Assembly: GCF_001612685.1 (NCBI RefSeq)
Contig: NZ_BDAY01000064.1
Coordinates: forward strand, 1-64,000
DNA from: Nocardia altamirensis NBRC 108246
GTDB taxonomy: Bacteria; Actinomycetota; Actinomycetes; Mycobacteriales; Mycobacteriaceae
DNA length: 64,000 nt
Direction: 5' to 3'
Part shown: in pieces, positions 51,455 through 61,500 of the stretch
Layout: each line of letters opens with the position of its first letter
Numbering within the stretch: the stretch's first letter is position 1
Position numbers and translations under genes: made by a program
Notes under the pieces: model-generated
What the model was told of the DNA's origin: nothing
Database searches by the model: none
The model's input: only the letters and a program-made list of their open reading frames with translations

Positions 51455-54400
51455 TCACCGTAAGGTCAGCTTGGCGTAGGCCCCGTCTGGCTGATCGAGC
51501 ACGAGCGCCTCGGCGCGCGGATCGGCGGCCACGGTTGCGTCCAGCAGCGACGCCAGCGTCGCGGAGCGGTCGACGTGCTGTTCGGTGCCGTTCCACCGGG
51601 TCACCACATCGCGACGTTCGACCGCGTCGGGCACCTCGACCGGGGGCGGCGCATCGGCCGCCACCTCGGCGCCTGCCGGCGCGAGCACCGGTCTTAGCCG
51701 ATCTGTCGGGAATTCCAGTGGGTCAGGCGGGCTGGCCGAGCGCGCACGCCCGAGATAGTCGAGGACGCCCTCGTCGTCCGCGCCGGAAGCCCGGCGCCAG
51801 CGCACCAGGTCGCCGGTGCTGTACATGCGCTCACCGGCACCGAACGGGTTGGCCACGAAGCGATTCGAGGTCAGGCCCGGTCGCCGGACATAGCCGCGGG
51901 CCAGCTGGTCGCCCGCGAGATACAACTCGCCGGGCACCCCATCCGGCACCGGGCGCAGGCGGGCGTCGAGCACATAGACGCGGGTGTTCCACTGCGGCAA
52001 CCCGATCGGCACCGAGGTGGCGTCCGAACCATCTGCCAGCCAATACGTCACCGCCACCGCGGTTTCGGTTGGCCCATAGAGGTTGTGCACGTCCGCGTCG
52101 AGCACCGCATGCACCGCGGTGACCGTCTCCGGCGGCAGTGCCGCACCGATCACGAAGATCTGAGCGAGCGTCGGGCACGCGCCCTCGGCGGTGTGCGCGG
52201 CGAACGTCGCCAGCATCGCTGGTGCGAAATCCGTGACGGTCACGGCCTGTGCCGCAATGGTTTCCGCGAGGTACGCCGGATCGCGCGGGCCGTCCGGCGT
52301 GGCGACCACCAGCTTCGCCCCGGCCCGCAGCGGCAGGAACAAGCCCCACAGCGATGCGTCGACCGTGGCGTCGGTGTGCTGGAGGTAGACGTCGTCGGGA
52401 CCGAGCGGGTACTCCGCGAGCATCCAGTCGAGGTGATTGTTGATCGCCGCATGCGAGACCGCGACAGCCTCGGGTCCGCCGGTCTCGCACGGGAAGAGAA
52501 CGTAGGCCGGGTTCAGCGGCGAAACGAGGCGGACCAGCTCGCCCGAGCGCACCGGTGTGTCGGGGAAGCCGGTCAGGTCGGCAGTGTCCATGGCCACGGT
52601 AGCGACGCCGTCGGGCAGTGCGACCGAGTCGGCGGTGGTGGTCAGGACGCACATGGGTTGCGCGGTCTCGAGCACGTCCGCGATCCGCCCGGCCGGATGA
52701 TCCGGATCGAGCGGCACAAACGCACCACCCGCCGTCACGATCGCATACATCCCCACCACAAGATCAACCGAACGACGAACCGCCAACCCCACCAACGACT
52801 CCGCACCAACACCCCGCGAAATCAACAACCGAGCAAGACGATTAACCCGCGCATCGAACTCCCGATACGACAACTCCACGCCCTCGAACGCCAACGCGAC
52901 CGCATCCGGCCGGGCGGCCGCGGCCTGCCTATACCCGTCGAGCAGCAGCCTCGGCGCCACCCGGTGCCGGGTGTCGTTCCATTCGAACAGGATTCGATCG
53001 CGCTCGACCAGCGACAGCAGTTCGGCATCGCCCACCGCACGATCGGGATCGGCCGTGACCGCACGGAACAGTCGGCGTAGTCGCGCCGCGAACCCCTTGA
53101 CCGAGGCTGCGTCGAACAGATCGGTCGCATAGGTGAACGTTGCCGACAGACCGGCGTTTTCGCCGCCGTGCCGGATGGTCGTCAGCTGGAGATCGAGCGC
53201 GGTTGCCGCGCCGTCGAGATCGAGGGCCACCGTGGACAACCCGGGTAGTTCCCTCGCGGGCTCGTCTATGCCCTCGCAGACAAGCCCCACCTGGACCAGC
53301 GGGTGATGCGCCGACGAACGCACCGGATCGAGCACCTCGACTACCCTGCCGAACGGCAGCTCCGCATGCGAGAACGCCGCGAGATCAGCCGCTTTCGTCG
53401 CCGCAAGCAGCTCGCGGAAGGACGCGCCGGGATCGATGACGGTCCGCAGAACGATCAGGTTGGGACCTGCCACCGGAGTGCCGATGGTGATGTCATTGCT
53501 GCTGGAAAGCCGGGCGAGCAGTGTCGCAAAGGCGGTGTGCACCACCATGAACAGCGAAGCGCCTGCCTCACGCCTGATCTCGTCGAGTCTGGCCGTGACC
53601 GCCGCGTCCATCTCGAAGGTAAAGACGCCGACGCGACCGGACGCCATGGTCGGCTGCGGTCGATCCGTCGGCAGTTCCAGCCGATCCGGGACGCCCGCCA
53701 AAGCCGTACGCCAGTAACCGATCTGCACATCCTCGGCCGCATTCGTTGCGTACTCGTCAATCGGACCCCTGGTGCCGATCGACTCGGCGGGAACCGCTGC
53801 GACCGGCTCCCCCAGCACGCCGACCGACTCCTCGGCACCGATCAACTCGGAAGGAACCGCTGCCGCTGGCTCTTCCAACATGCCGATCGACTCCCCCGTA
53901 CCGATCGACTCGGCGGGAACCGCTGCGACCGGCTCCGCCAGCGCACCGATCGGCCCCTCAGTACCGATCGGCACGGCGAAGTCCTCCGTGACCGGCTCCG
54001 CCAGCGCCCACAGCTCCTGAGTCGGCAGTTCCGAATCGAGCAGTGCCTGGCGATCGAGCTCGTCTACCTGGAAATCGTTGCGGCCCAGGTATTCCAGTTC
54101 GTCGTCCGCCGTCCAGCGCACCAGGTCGCCCGTGCGGTACAGCCGGACTCCGTTGGCGTCGAACGGGTTGGCAACGAAGCGGGTCGCGGTGCGGGCGGGC
54201 CTACCGAGGTAGCCGCGGGCCAGTTGTGTACCGCTGATGTACAACTCGCCGACCACGCCGACCGGCACGGGCGTCAAGCTTGCATCGAGCACGAACTCGC
54301 TGACGGTGACCATCGGCGCGCCGATGGTCACCGGAGTGTCAGGCAGCAACGGCGCACTGGCGTTGGTCATGATCGTGGCCTCGCTCGGCCCGTATCCGTG

Positions 54401-55330
54401 GAAGACCTCGCGGACACTGCCGTCACCGAGCGGAATCACCCAGCGACGCACCAGTTCCGGCGGGCAGACCGGGCCGGTGACCAGCACGACGCGCAACGCA
54501 TCCAGCCCATCGGGGTCGACCGCGGCGAGCGCCGCCGGGGTGGCGACGACATGGGTCACGCGCTCCCGATGCAGCAGCGCGGCCAGCTCGGCACCGCTGG
54601 ACACGGTCGGCGCGACAACGACCATGGTGGCCGCGCCGCTGATCGCCATCAGCATCTCGAACACCGCGGCATCGAACGACGGTGCGGCGAAATGCAATAC
54701 GCGGGCATCGTCGGCCACGCGGTAGCGCGCCCGCTGCTCCGCGTAGAGACCGGCCAGCCCGGCCTGGGTGACCACCACGCCCCTCGGCGCGTCGGAGGGG
54801 TAGACCACATACGCCGGGTGCTCGGCACGCAGTGGCCGCACCCGATCCGCATTGGTCACCGGATCGGTCGGGTAATCCGCGAGCGACAGGCCGCCGTCAT
54901 CGATGGGCAGCCAGCCGATCCCGGCGGGCAGCATTGCGTGCGCCGCGGTGCTCGTCAGCCCGAGCACCACCCCGGAGTCCGAGACGATGTGTGTGCTGCG
55001 CTCGACCGGATCGTTCGGGTCGACCGCGACGAAGCCTGCGCCGGTCTTCGCGATCGCCCAGACCGCGACGACGGCATCGATCGACCGCGGAATACCGACG
55101 GCCACCAGGTTTTCCGGGCCGACGCCGTGATCGATGAGCAACCGCGCCAGTCTGGTGGACCGTGCGTCGAGCTCGGCGTAGCTCACCCGCTCCGTCGAGG
55201 CCGTTGCGGCAGCGAAGATGACGGCGGTGCCGTCGGGGTTCGCCTCGGCGGCCGTCGCCATCAGCTGTGGCAGGGTGACGACCCGCGGTCGCCGAGTCCG
55301 AGCGGGCCGAACCCTGGCTGGACGCGTCAT
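51455..55330 (-). CDS. NRPS-II, upstream fragment
   Basis: 1291 aa. The N-terminus MTRPARVRPARTRRPRV nearly matches NRPS-III, marking the two as paralogues. Order: A1 core; a 63-bp-repeat linker (about residues 440-540); C-terminal half of a C domain (from YWRTAL); A2 core; a short C remnant (LEFPTDRLRP); start of A3, broken by the frameshift. A1 has YPSDAPRG and A2 has FPCETGGPEA in place of the P-loop. Neither has motif A8 or a complete A10, and there is no carrier domain and no HHxxxDG. Motifs A5 (YGPSEATI, YGPTETAV) and A7 survive. ATG 55330 overlaps a leader ORF. It cannot work as a normal synthetase. Confidence 0.87.
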   Translation of the reverse strand: MTRPARVRPARTRRPRVVTLPQLMATAAEANPDGTAVIFAAATASTERVSYAELDARSTRLARLLIDHGVGPENLVAVGIPRSIDAVVAVWAIAKTGAGFVAVDPNDPVERSTHIVSDSGVVLGLTSTAAHAMLPAGIGWLPIDDGGLSLADYPTDPVTNADRVRPLRAEHPAYVVYPSDAPRGVVVTQAGLAGLYAEQRARYRVADDARVLHFAAPSFDAAVFEMLMAISGAATMVVVAPTVSSGAELAALLHRERVTHVVATPAALAAVDPDGLDALRVVLVTGPVCPPELVRRWVIPLGDGSVREVFHGYGPSEATIMTNASAPLLPDTPVTIGAPMVTVSEFVLDASLTPVPVGVVGELYISGTQLARGYLGRPARTATRFVANPFDANGVRLYRTGDLVRWTADDELEYLGRNDFQVDELDRQALLDSELPTQELWALAEPVTEDFAVPIGTEGPIGALAEPVAAVPAESIGTGESIGMLEEPAAAVPSELIGAEESVGVLGEPVAAVPAESIGTRGPIDEYATNAAEDVQIGYWRTALAGVPDRLELPTDRPQPTMASGRVGVFTFEMDAAVTARLDEIRREAGASLFMVVHTAFATLLARLSSSNDITIGTPVAGPNLIVLRTVIDPGASFRELLAATKAADLAAFSHAELPFGRVVEVLDPVRSSAHHPLVQVGLVCEGIDEPARELPGLSTVALDLDGAATALDLQLTTIRHGGENAGLSATFTYATDLFDAASVKGFAARLRRLFRAVTADPDRAVGDAELLSLVERDRILFEWNDTRHRVAPRLLLDGYRQAAAARPDAVALAFEGVELSYREFDARVNRLARLLISRGVGAESLVGLAVRRSVDLVVGMYAIVTAGGAFVPLDPDHPAGRIADVLETAQPMCVLTTTADSVALPDGVATVAMDTADLTGFPDTPVRSGELVRLVSPLNPAYVLFPCETGGPEAVAVSHAAINNHLDWMLAEYPLGPDDVYLQHTDATVDASLWGLFLPLRAGAKLVVATPDGPRDPAYLAETIAAQAVTVTDFAPAMLATFAAHTAEGACPTLAQIFVIGAALPPETVTAVHAVLDADVHNLYGPTETAVAVTYWLADGSDATSVPIGLPQWNTRVYVLDARLRPVPDGVPGELYLAGDQLARGYVRRPGLTSNRFVANPFGAGERMYSTGDLVRWRRASGADDEGVLDYLGRARSASPPDPLEFPTDRLRPVLAPAGAEVAADAPPPVEVPDAVERRDVVTRWNGTEQHVDRSATLASLLDATVAADPRAEALVLDQPDGAYAKLTLR
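51462..51463 (-). other. One-base frameshift splitting NRPS-II
   Basis: On the minus strand the text reads ACCTTACGGTGAACTC. Removing one T gives ACC TAC GGT GAA CTC (T-Y-G-E-L), the conserved start of an adenylation domain, and joins both fragments in a single frame of about 2411 codons. Without that, the upstream frame stops at 51455 and the downstream frame has to reinitiate. Confidence 0.88.
52692..52909 (-). repeat. 218-bp exact repeat, copy in NRPS-II A2
   Basis: Perfect copy of 44087-44304 (offset 8605), with the same T/G-ending codons that differ from the surrounding gene. A related but less exact stretch of high similarity follows at about 53310-53450 (matching about 44710-44840). 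Confidence 0.92.
53775..54026 (-). repeat. 63-bp tandem repeat inside NRPS-II
   Basis: CCGATC units start at 53775, 53838, 53901 and 53964, so the period is exactly 63 bp, or 21 residues of the type EPVAAVPAESIGTGESIGML. The array stands where the A-domain C-terminal part, the carrier domain and the first half of the condensation domain should be. Confidence 0.88.
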
Positions 55331-55389
55331 GCGGTCACCGGTGCCGCAGCCCTGCCATCCCGTCGCACGTGCACTGCTAAACGAACCAT
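55327..55389 (-). CDS. Leader ORF coupled to NRPS-II
   Basis: 20 codons, beginning MVRLAVHVRR. Its TGA overlaps the NRPS-II ATG (ATGA at 55327-55330). The DNA just upstream, CATCCTGACTGT at about 55400-55412 on the plus strand, resembles CATCCTGCCTGT at 47685-47697 above the NRPS-III leader. Same arrangement, so probably duplicated with the gene. The ribosome site (GGATGAG) is weaker than for the NRPS-III leader. The remaining spacer up to 55517 shows nothing else. Confidence 0.45.
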   Translation of the reverse strand: MVRLAVHVRRDGRAAAPVTA

Positions 55390-55517
55390 GAAGCTTTGCT
55401 CATCCTGACTGTCGAACACGTTCACACCGCGCGTCCAAGGGCCGCGCTCTAGGGCACATGGGGTATCGAGAGACCATAGCCATGTTCTTAGGGGCCTGCA
55501 CCCGATACGTATCCGGT

Positions 55518-58500
55518 TTACCCCGCCCGAAGCAGATCCGCGACGCTGATCACGGCGGTCACCTGTGTCCATGCCGCACCGACATGGGTACCGTCGGCGA
55601 GCACCACGGCCTGCAGATCCGGCAAGGCCGCCGGATCGAGCCCGTCCAGACTCGCTCGATCGATCAGCAGATGGCTGACCCACTCGTCGCCGAGCGCCGT
55701 CGCCAGGTCGGCATCGTCGGGCACCAGCACCACGGAGGCGCCGGAGGAGCCGGAGGCCACCGCCTCGATCAGCGCCAGCTCGGCCGGACCGCCCAGGTGG
55801 AAGGTCCGCGATTCGAAGGTGAGCTCGGTCCGCGTCCGCAGCCGGTCCGCGGCTACGGCGAGCTCGCCGTAGCTGAATGTGCGGTCCCCGACGAACACTG
55901 GGTCGCTCCCCCGCAGCACTCGGGTGCGATGCGCGTAGGTCATCGGGCGCGGCGACTCGGCCGCGATCTGCGCGGCGACCGCGGGATCGTCGAGCACCAG
56001 CCAGTCGAGGTCGGCCGCCGCGGGCACCGCACCGGCGGTGAGCCCGATCTTGACCTCGGGCCCGGCCGGAATCGGCGCACGGACCGAAGCCACCGGAACC
56101 ACCGCGGCGCCCGCCTTGAGCACCGCCCAGGTCGCCACGACCGCGTCGACACCGCGCTCGAACCGCAGAGCAACGCCGTCGCCGGGGCCGCAGCCCCTGG
56201 CGGCGAGCACCCTGGCCAGGCGCGAGGAGCGCGCGTCGAGCTCCTGGTAGGACATCGCGTCCTCGCCGGAAACCAGTGCGGGACCGTCCGGATCGTCCTC
56301 GACGATGGCGGTCAGCGCCTGGGTCAGCGCGGTGCCGGTGATTGTCGTTCCGCGCTCGTCGCCACGGCCGGGCTCCGGCTCAGCCTGCATGTGCTGGCTG
56401 AGCTCGGGCATCGGCTCGGCGGTGACCTGCACCTGCGGCCCGAACTCCAGCTCCGGCCCGGCCGTGACCTGCACGTGCGCGCCTGGCTCCGGCATCGGCT
56501 CGGCCGCGGCGTCGACCTGCTCGGGTTCCTCGGGATCGAGCAGATCGATATCGCCGACCCTGATCTGCGGATCGGCGACAACGGTCGCCAGGATCCGCGC
56601 CAGCCCGCGATTGAGCGCCTGCACCGTCGACTCGTCGAAAAGATCTGTCGCATAGGTGATCACGGCGACCAACTCGTCGAAAGTGCCGTCCGCGTGATGC
56701 CGCGGGTCGACGTTGACCTGCAGGTCGACCTTCGCCGCGATCACGTCGCTGTCCAATCCGGTGACCGTCAAGCCCGGCAGCTTCACTGTCGGCTGTTCGT
56801 CGTTCTGGAACGACAGCACCACGCCGAACAGGGGTTGCTGTGCGGCAGCGGAACCGGCGGCGACCACCTCGGCCACCCGCTCGAACGGGATGTCCGCGTT
56901 GGCGAACGCGCCGAGATCAGTGATGCGGGACTGGTCGACCAGCGCGGCGAAGCTCGCGCTCGGATCGACGGTGGTGCGCAGCGTCAGCGTGTTGTCCAAC
57001 ATGCCGACCAGGTCCTCCAGCGCGGGCTCACCGCGGCCTGCGATCGCGGTGCCGATGGCGATGTCGGTGCTGCCCGACTCCATGGCGAGCAGCACGGCGA
57101 GCGCGGCGTGCACCACCGTGAACAGCGTCGAATTGTGTTCCCGCGCAAGCTGGACCAGCGCCTCGTGCACCTCGGGCGGCATCGCGAAGCCCGTGGTGGC
57201 GCCGCGCATCGACCCGACGTCGGGCCGCGGCCGGTCCAGCGGCAGGTCGATCTCGCCGCTGAGCCCGTCGAGCTGCGCCCGCCAGTACGCGAGTTGCTTT
57301 GCCGCCAGCGAATTCTCGTCGTCGTCGGCGCCGATGACCGCGCGCTGCCAGATCGCGAAGTCCGCGTACTGCACCTCCATCGGCGACCAGCGCGGCGAAT
57401 TGCCGCCGACCCGTGCCAGATACGCGGTCATCAGATCTCTGGCCAGCGGCGTCATCGACGCGCTGTCCGCCGCGATGTGATGGACGACGAGCGCGAGCAG
57501 GTGATCGTCCGAGCCGCCGGACAGCAGCATGGCACGCACCGGAACCTGGCGTGTGACATCGAATCCGGTGGCCATCAGCTCGGCGATGCGGCCGAGCGGA
57601 TCGGCGGTGGTCGACACCTCGAGCCCGCCGGGCAGCGTCTCGGTGACCGAGAGGATCTCCTGATAGGCCTGTCCGGACGGGTCGGTCGGGTAGCGGGTGC
57701 GCAGGGTCTCGTGGCGCTCGAGCACGTCGGCGACGGCGTGCCGCAGTGCGGGCACGTCGAGTCCGCCGGTCAACCGGATCGCCAACGGGATGTTGTACGC
57801 CGCCGATTCCGTGTCCGCCTGGTTGAGCGCCCACATCCGTTGCTGGGCAAGCGACAACGGCACCCGATCGACATGGGGCGCGCGGGCCAGCGGCGGGCGC
57901 GGCGCCTCGGTCGCGCCAGGCACCACGCGGGCGGCCAGCGCCACGACGGTCGGCGACTCGAACAGCTCGCGCACCGCGAGGTTGGCGTCCAGCGCCGCAT
58001 TGATCCTGGCGACCACCCTGGTGGCGAGCAGCGAATTGCCGCCGAGCGTGAAGAAGTCGTCGTCCAGCCCGATCTCGCCCGCGCCGAGCAGTCCGCCGAA
58101 CACCTCGGCCACCGCCTGCTCGACCGGCGAGCTCGGCGCGCGGAACATCGCCGTGCCGATGAATTCCGGTGCGGGCAGCGCCTTTCGGTCCAGCTTGCCG
58201 TTCGGGGTCAGCGGCAACTGATCGAGCACCACGAGCGCGTCGGGGACCATCTGGCCGGTGAGGAACTCGGCGACGTTGCCGCGCAGTGCATCCGGGTCGA
58301 GTGTGGTGCCGGTGTCCGGAACCACGTAGCCGATGAGCCGGTCACCCGCGTGTTCGTCCGCATGCACGAGCACCACCGCCTGGCTGACGTCCTGGCAGCG
58401 CAGCAGCGCCGACTCGATCTCGCCGAGCTCGATGCGGAAGCCGCGCAGCTGCACCTGCTGGTCGCCGCGACCGGCGTATTCGAGCGCGGCCTGGCCGCCG

Positions 58501-61500
58501 AAGCCGACCCAACGACCGATATCGCCGGTGCGATACATCCGAGATCCCGGCGCGCCGAACGGATTCGCGACGAATCTGGCCGCCGTGAGCGCGGGGCGGC
58601 CGAGGTAGCCCCTGGACAGCTGGGCACCGGCGACGTACATCTCACCGGCCACCCCGACCGGGGACGGGTGCAATCGGTCGTCGAGCACAACGGCGTCGAG
58701 GCCGGGTAACGCACGGCCGATGACGCTGGCCGCGTTGTCGACCAGCTCCTCGTCCAATGGCAGGAACGACACGTGCACCGTGGTTTCGGTGATCCCGTAC
58801 ATGTTGACCAGCCACGGCGCATCCGCCGCGTGTCGGTCGTACCAGCGCGGCAGCTGGCGGAGGTCGAGCGCCTCACCGCCACACACCACGTAGCGCAGCG
58901 CGAGCTCGGCCTGATCAGTATGCGCCGCCCGGTCGGCTTCAGCGAGCCGATAGAAGGCCGAGGGGGTCTGGTTGAGCACGGTGACCTGCTCGCGAATCAG
59001 CAACTCGCGCAGCAGCTCCGGCGACCGGCAGGTCAGCTGGTCGACCACGACGACGGTGCCGCCGTTGGCCAGCGCGCACCACAGCTCCCACACCGAGAAG
59101 TCGAACGCGAACGAGTGGAACAACGTCCACACGTCGGTCTCGTCGAAATCGAACAGCGTCTGGGTGTTCGCGAACAGCTGCACCACATTCCGGTGTGTGA
59201 CGCCGACACCCTTGGGCACGCCGGTGGAGCCGGAGGTGTAGATGACGCAGGCCAGGTTGTCCGGCCGCAGCGGTGCGGTCCGCTCGGCCGACCGGATCGG
59301 GGTATCGGCGTACTCGGCCGTGTCCGCCAGCACGATGACCGGAATATCGCCGGCGGGAACGGATTCCAGCTCGCTCACGGTGGTCAGGATGCACGCGGGC
59401 GCGGCGTCGGCGAGCAGGAAATCCCGCCGCTGTTCGGGGTAGGTCGTGTCGATCGGCAGGTACCCGGCGCCGGCGGCGAGCACCGCGAGCAGGGCGACGG
59501 GCAGCTCATCGGTACGCGGGACCGCAACGGCCACCAGGGATTCCGGGCCTGCGCCGCGCGCGATCAGCGCCCTGGCAACCTGGTTGGCCCGCCCGTACAG
59601 CTCACCGAAGGTGAGCGTGGTGTCGCCGAACCGGATGGCGGCCGCGTGCGGTCGCCTGCGTGCCTGCGCGGCGATGAGATCGACCAGCGTCACCTCGGGC
59701 ACCATGGCGCCTCGGCTGTTCCACTCGTGCAGCACGAGCGCACGCTCGCCGGGCGCGAGCACGTCGATATCGCCGACGGTCACGGCGGAATCGGCCGCCA
59801 CCGCAGCGAGGATCCGGCCGAAACGGTCCGCGAAGTCCTGGATCGTCGCCTCGTCGAACAGGTCGGTGGCATAGCTGAAGATCGCCGAAATGCCTGCTGC
59901 CGCATCGTCTCTATCGATCCGCTCGGCAAGTTCGAGCTGCAGATCGACCGCGCGCAGCGGGGTCGCGATGTCTATCGCCGAGACCGAGAGCCCTGGCAGC
60001 TCCAGTTCGGTGCCCGCCAGGTTCTGGAAGGTCAGCAGCACCTGGAACAGCGGATGCCGCGCCGTCGAGCGCGCAGGTGCCAACAGCTCGACCAACCGCG
60101 CGAACGGCACATCGGCATGGCCGAGCGCCTCGGTGTCGACCCGGCGCGCCTCACGCAGCAGATCGTCGAAGGGCGCATCGGAGTCGACCTCGGTGCGCAG
60201 GACGAGCGTGTTGACGAACGTGCCGATCAGGCCGTCGAGCGCGGCCTCGTCCCGCCCGGCGACCTGGGTGCCGATGGCGATGTCTCTGGTCCCCGACAGC
60301 CGGGCAAGCAGCACCGCGAGCGCCGCGTGCAGCACCACGAACAGCGTCGAATCGTGGCTGTGCGCAAGGCGGTTCAGTGCGGCGTGCACGTCGGCATCGA
60401 TCTCGAAGCCGAGCGTGGCGCCGCGATGGGATGCCACGGTCGGCCGCGGGCGATCCGCAGGCAGTTCCATTTGTTCTGGCAGCCCGGCCAATTCGGTCCG
60501 CCAGTACTGGAGCTGCTCGGCCAGTACCGATTCCGGGTCGTCCGCGGTGCCGAGCACCTCCCGCTGCCAGATCGCGTAGTCGGCGTACTGCACCTCGAGC
60601 GCAGGCCATTCCGGCGCGCTGCCGCACACCCGGTCCAGGTAGGCGGCCATCAGGTCGCGGATGAGCGGCACCATCGAGAAGCCGTCGCCTGCGATGTTGT
60701 GCACCACGCAGATCAGCACCCGGTCGGTCTCGCTCAGCTCGAGCAGCCGCAGGCGCACCGGGGGCGCGGCGGTCACGTCGAAGCCCACCGTCACCGCCGC
60801 CGCGATCAGTCCAGGCACCTCGGACGCACTGGCTTGCGCGACAACGAATTCCGGGACGGCACCGGGGTCGCCGTGCGGCAGCACCTGCTGGTGGCCAGCG
60901 CCGTCGACCTCGGGGTAGCGCGTGCGCAGCACCTCGTGCCGCGCAACGACATCGCTGATGGCGGCACGCAACGCGTCCAGATCGAGCAGGCCGGTCAACC
61001 GCACCGCGGCCGGAATGTTGTCGACGGCACTGGCCGGGTCGAACCGGTTCAGGAACCACATGCGCTGCTGCGCATAGGACATCGGCACCCTGGCTTGGCG
61101 CGGCCTGGCCTGCAGCACCTGCCCCGCGACCGAACCAGCATGCTGCTCAACCCGTTCGGCCAGCGCGGCCACCGTGGTCGCCGCGAACACCAGCCGCGCA
61201 GGCACCCGCACTCGCAACGCCGACCCGATCCGGTCCGCGGCCTGCGCGGCGAGCAGCGAGGTGCCGCCCAGTGCGAAGAAGTCGTCGTCGATCCCGATGC
61301 GGCCCTGGTCCCCCGCCGTCAGCAGCGCCGCGAACACGTCGGCGACGACCTGCTCCACCGGCGTCGACGGCGCACGGAATGCCTTGGCGGCGAACACCGG
61401 CACCGGCAGTGCCTGCCGCTCCGGCATGCCTGCCGAGGTCAGCGGGATCTCGTCGAGCACCCTGATGAAGGCATCGCCGCCCAATGCCGACGGCATGCGG

